This document shows positions 5,737-7,088 of a stretch of 7,088 bases of DNA, in pieces. A program made the position numbers and the translations under genes. The notes beneath the pieces are model-generated. The model saw only the letters and a program-made list of their open reading frames with translations, made no database searches and was not told where the DNA came from. Positions within the stretch are counted from its first letter, which is position 1. The number at the start of each line of letters is the position of its first letter. The stretch is from Bacillota bacterium (GTDB taxonomy: Bacteria; Bacillota; Clostridia; Acetivibrionales; DSM-1351): positions 1 through 7,088 of the forward strand of contig JAEZFR010000328.1 of assembly GCA_023417285.1 (NCBI GenBank), given 5' to 3'.

Positions 5737-5856
5737 GCAAACAGTGTTATTTATAAGTAAATACTATTGATACCGCCACCTATGTTAATGATTTGTCTTA
5801 AATAAGTCTGTAATTTTATTGATAAAAATATATTTAATTGTTATACCTGTTCTTAC

Positions 5857-5888
5857 AAAAAGCGTTGACTACATAATGTAATCAACGC
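5857..5888 (-). terminator. Rho-independent terminator of the YtvI-like gene
   Basis: Minus-strand RNA folds GCGTTGATTACA (5888-5877) against TGTAGTCAACGC (5873-5862) as a twelve-pair stem including one G-U wobble, with a three-base loop. TTTTT follows at 5861-5857. The stem lies 24 bases past the TGA stop at 5913. The rest of this intergenic stretch (5737-5856) is AT-rich and shows nothing else I can support. Confidence 0.88.
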
Positions 5889-5912
5889 CCTTTTAATTTT
5901 TTATTAATTAAC

Positions 5913-6986
5913 TCATTTAAATAGTTTAATGGTACCCGTGTCATTCAAGTGTCGTAGCAGTGAAAGCACTATCGGGAATCCAAATAGACCAAATACCCCG
6001 AAAAGCTGTACCCCTACAAACATACTAGCCAAGGTGACAACAGGATGGAGTCCAATCTGACTCCCTACAATTTTAGGTTCCAATATATTTCTGATAATTG
6101 TGATAATTATATAAATAATCATCAGTCCAATTGCCAGAGGATAGTTGCCCTGTAAGGCCGTAATAACCGTCCATGGGATCATAATGCCACCAGTACCCAA
6201 CACGGGAAGAATATCAAAGATGGAGATAGCTAGTGCGATTAATATAACCTTTGGAATACCCACGATGGATAACCCAATGGAAAGCTCAACAAAAGTAATA
6301 CTCATGATCAGCGCATAGGAGCGGATGCAGACAAATAGTGTTCCTACAACATACTCTTTGATTTTCACCAACAGTACTGTGACCTTATCAGGAATCTGCC
6401 TGTAGACAAAGCCTACGAGCTTATCGTAATCCCCCGCAATAAAAAAGGTGGAAATAATCATAAGCAAAAGCTTAATAAAGAGCCCAGGAAGCGAGGAGGC
6501 GTATCCGGATAGCGCCCAGCCTGCCTTCACTGATAGGTTTGTTACAAGCTCGCCCATCGACTTTACAAATTGCGAGAACAAATCGTTAATAGTTGCTACA
6601 AGTGCTGGATCCATTTCATAGATAGTACGCTCTATCCCGCTAAAAAATGCGCCTAGTGCTGGTTCAATTTCAGCTTTGTAAACAGCTGGCAGTCCCGATA
6701 CCATATTAATGGAGGAGGTTACAATCTTGATACCAAGTAGCGCTATAAGCAAGCCAATTGTGCTATAAAACAAGAGTACAAGCAACAAAACCACAGGTCT
6801 ATATGGCAGCTTGGTTTTTCTTGAAATAAACTTCGCAGGTGTTTTTAGAAGATAGGCAATCAAAAAAGCCAGCAAGAACGGAGCTAGTAGCGCAAATCCA
6901 TATTTTAGTATAACATACACCAGTAAAGCTATTATGCCACCATATATTAAGTTTACAATAAATCGTTTTCGTTTTTCGTAGTCCAT
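5913..6986 (-). CDS. ytvI: AI-2E family permease, probable sporulation membrane protein YtvI
   Basis: This 357-residue integral membrane protein belongs to the AI-2E (PerM/TqsA) superfamily, whose members export or exchange small solutes. It has the family layout: two N-terminal helices (about 10-48), another near 63-90, a soluble amphipathic stretch (about 92-160), then a cluster of helices up to 346. The motif FDILPVLGTGGIMIPW (257-272) and EPKIVGSQIGLHP (303-315) near the C-terminal helices are close to the YtvI subgroup of spore formers. The substrate is not known. The ATG at 6986 has AAAGGG six bases upstream, and length is close to that of the Bacillus protein. It is a single-gene unit followed by its own strong terminator. 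Base composition is visibly richer in G+C than in the neighbouring genes. A general AI-2E transporter without a sporulation role is the main alternative. Confidence 0.8.
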   Translation of the reverse strand: MDYEKRKRFIVNLIYGGIIALLVYVILKYGFALLAPFLLAFLIAYLLKTPAKFISRKTKLPYRPVVLLLVLLFYSTIGLLIALLGIKIVTSSINMVSGLPAVYKAEIEPALGAFFSGIERTIYEMDPALVATINDLFSQFVKSMGELVTNLSVKAGWALSGYASSLPGLFIKLLLMIISTFFIAGDYDKLVGFVYRQIPDKVTVLLVKIKEYVVGTLFVCIRSYALIMSITFVELSIGLSIVGIPKVILIALAISIFDILPVLGTGGIMIPWTVITALQGNYPLAIGLMIIYIIITIIRNILEPKIVGSQIGLHPVVTLASMFVGVQLFGVFGLFGFPIVLSLLRHLNDTGTIKLFK

Positions 6987-7088
6987 TTAAATCCCTTTTC
7001 TCATATTATTACTAATAGTATATTTAACCGTTTCCATTTTGCTATAAAAGCGCCACAAAACAGAAAACTATGATTGCTTCATATGGTA

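Noticed and set aside
5737..5856. Riboswitch or small RNA in the gap upstream of the chemoreceptor gene
   Set aside because: The predicted transcription start is downstream of this stretch, and I found no long stems or known riboswitch core motifs in it.
7017..7046. Promoter for the YtvI-like gene (TATACT at 7022-7017; AATATACT slightly resembles a sigma-E -10 element)
   Set aside because: No convincing -35 box at 16-18 bases, and the sigma-E spacing does not fit well, so neither sigma-A nor sigma-E can be supported.
7042..7088. Possible C-terminus of an upstream minus-strand gene (about 14 hydrophobic codons ending in TAG at 7044-7042)
   Set aside because: The stretch is too short to judge. 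The plus strand is also open from ATG at about 7075 without a ribosome binding site, so neither is reported as a gene.

Overview
The window comes from a low-G+C, Gram-positive, probably spore-forming bacterium of the class Clostridia. This rests on the AT-rich sequence, strong AAGGAG-type ribosome binding sites, a lipoprotein-type metal-binding protein, and a membrane protein that looks like the sporulation protein YtvI. The genus cannot be fixed from the sequence.

All genes except one lie on the minus strand, so they read from right to left. From right to left:
- 6986-5913: a YtvI-like AI-2E-family permease, ended by a strong hairpin terminator (5857-5888).
- 5663-4137: a membrane-bound methyl-accepting chemotaxis-type receptor with its own sigma-A-like promoter.
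- 4061-4102: a hairpin between convergent genes.
- 3577-4059: the only plus-strand gene, a small HD-domain phosphohydrolase.
- 3377-3576: a divergent control region with a 21-23 base palindrome that fits a Zur (zinc uptake regulator) operator.
- 3376-274: a four-gene operon reading znuA (lipoprotein), znuC (ATPase), znuB (permease), zur-like repressor, closed by a terminator at 213-251.
- 182-1: the N-terminal part of an unrecognised membrane protein, cut by the window edge.

The core is a self-contained zinc homeostasis module. ZnuA would capture the metal outside the membrane, ZnuB would carry it through, and ZnuC would power transport. The Fur-family protein encoded last would repress the operon when zinc is plentiful, by binding the palindrome at the start of transcription. 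The assignment to zinc rather than manganese is inferred from the histidine ligands of ZnuA, the Fur-family partner and the operator.

I see no clearly new system. The points most worth a second look are: a 17-base tandem repeat made of ribosome-binding-site-like units just before the regulator gene, with a tiny open frame that overlaps the regulator start; a Cys/His-rich N-terminal tail on the ZnuC ATPase; and the placement of the Zur-like operator at the predicted transcription start. No stretch of more than 300 bases lacks a gene; the largest gaps are 5664-5912 and 3377-3576, and both are described.
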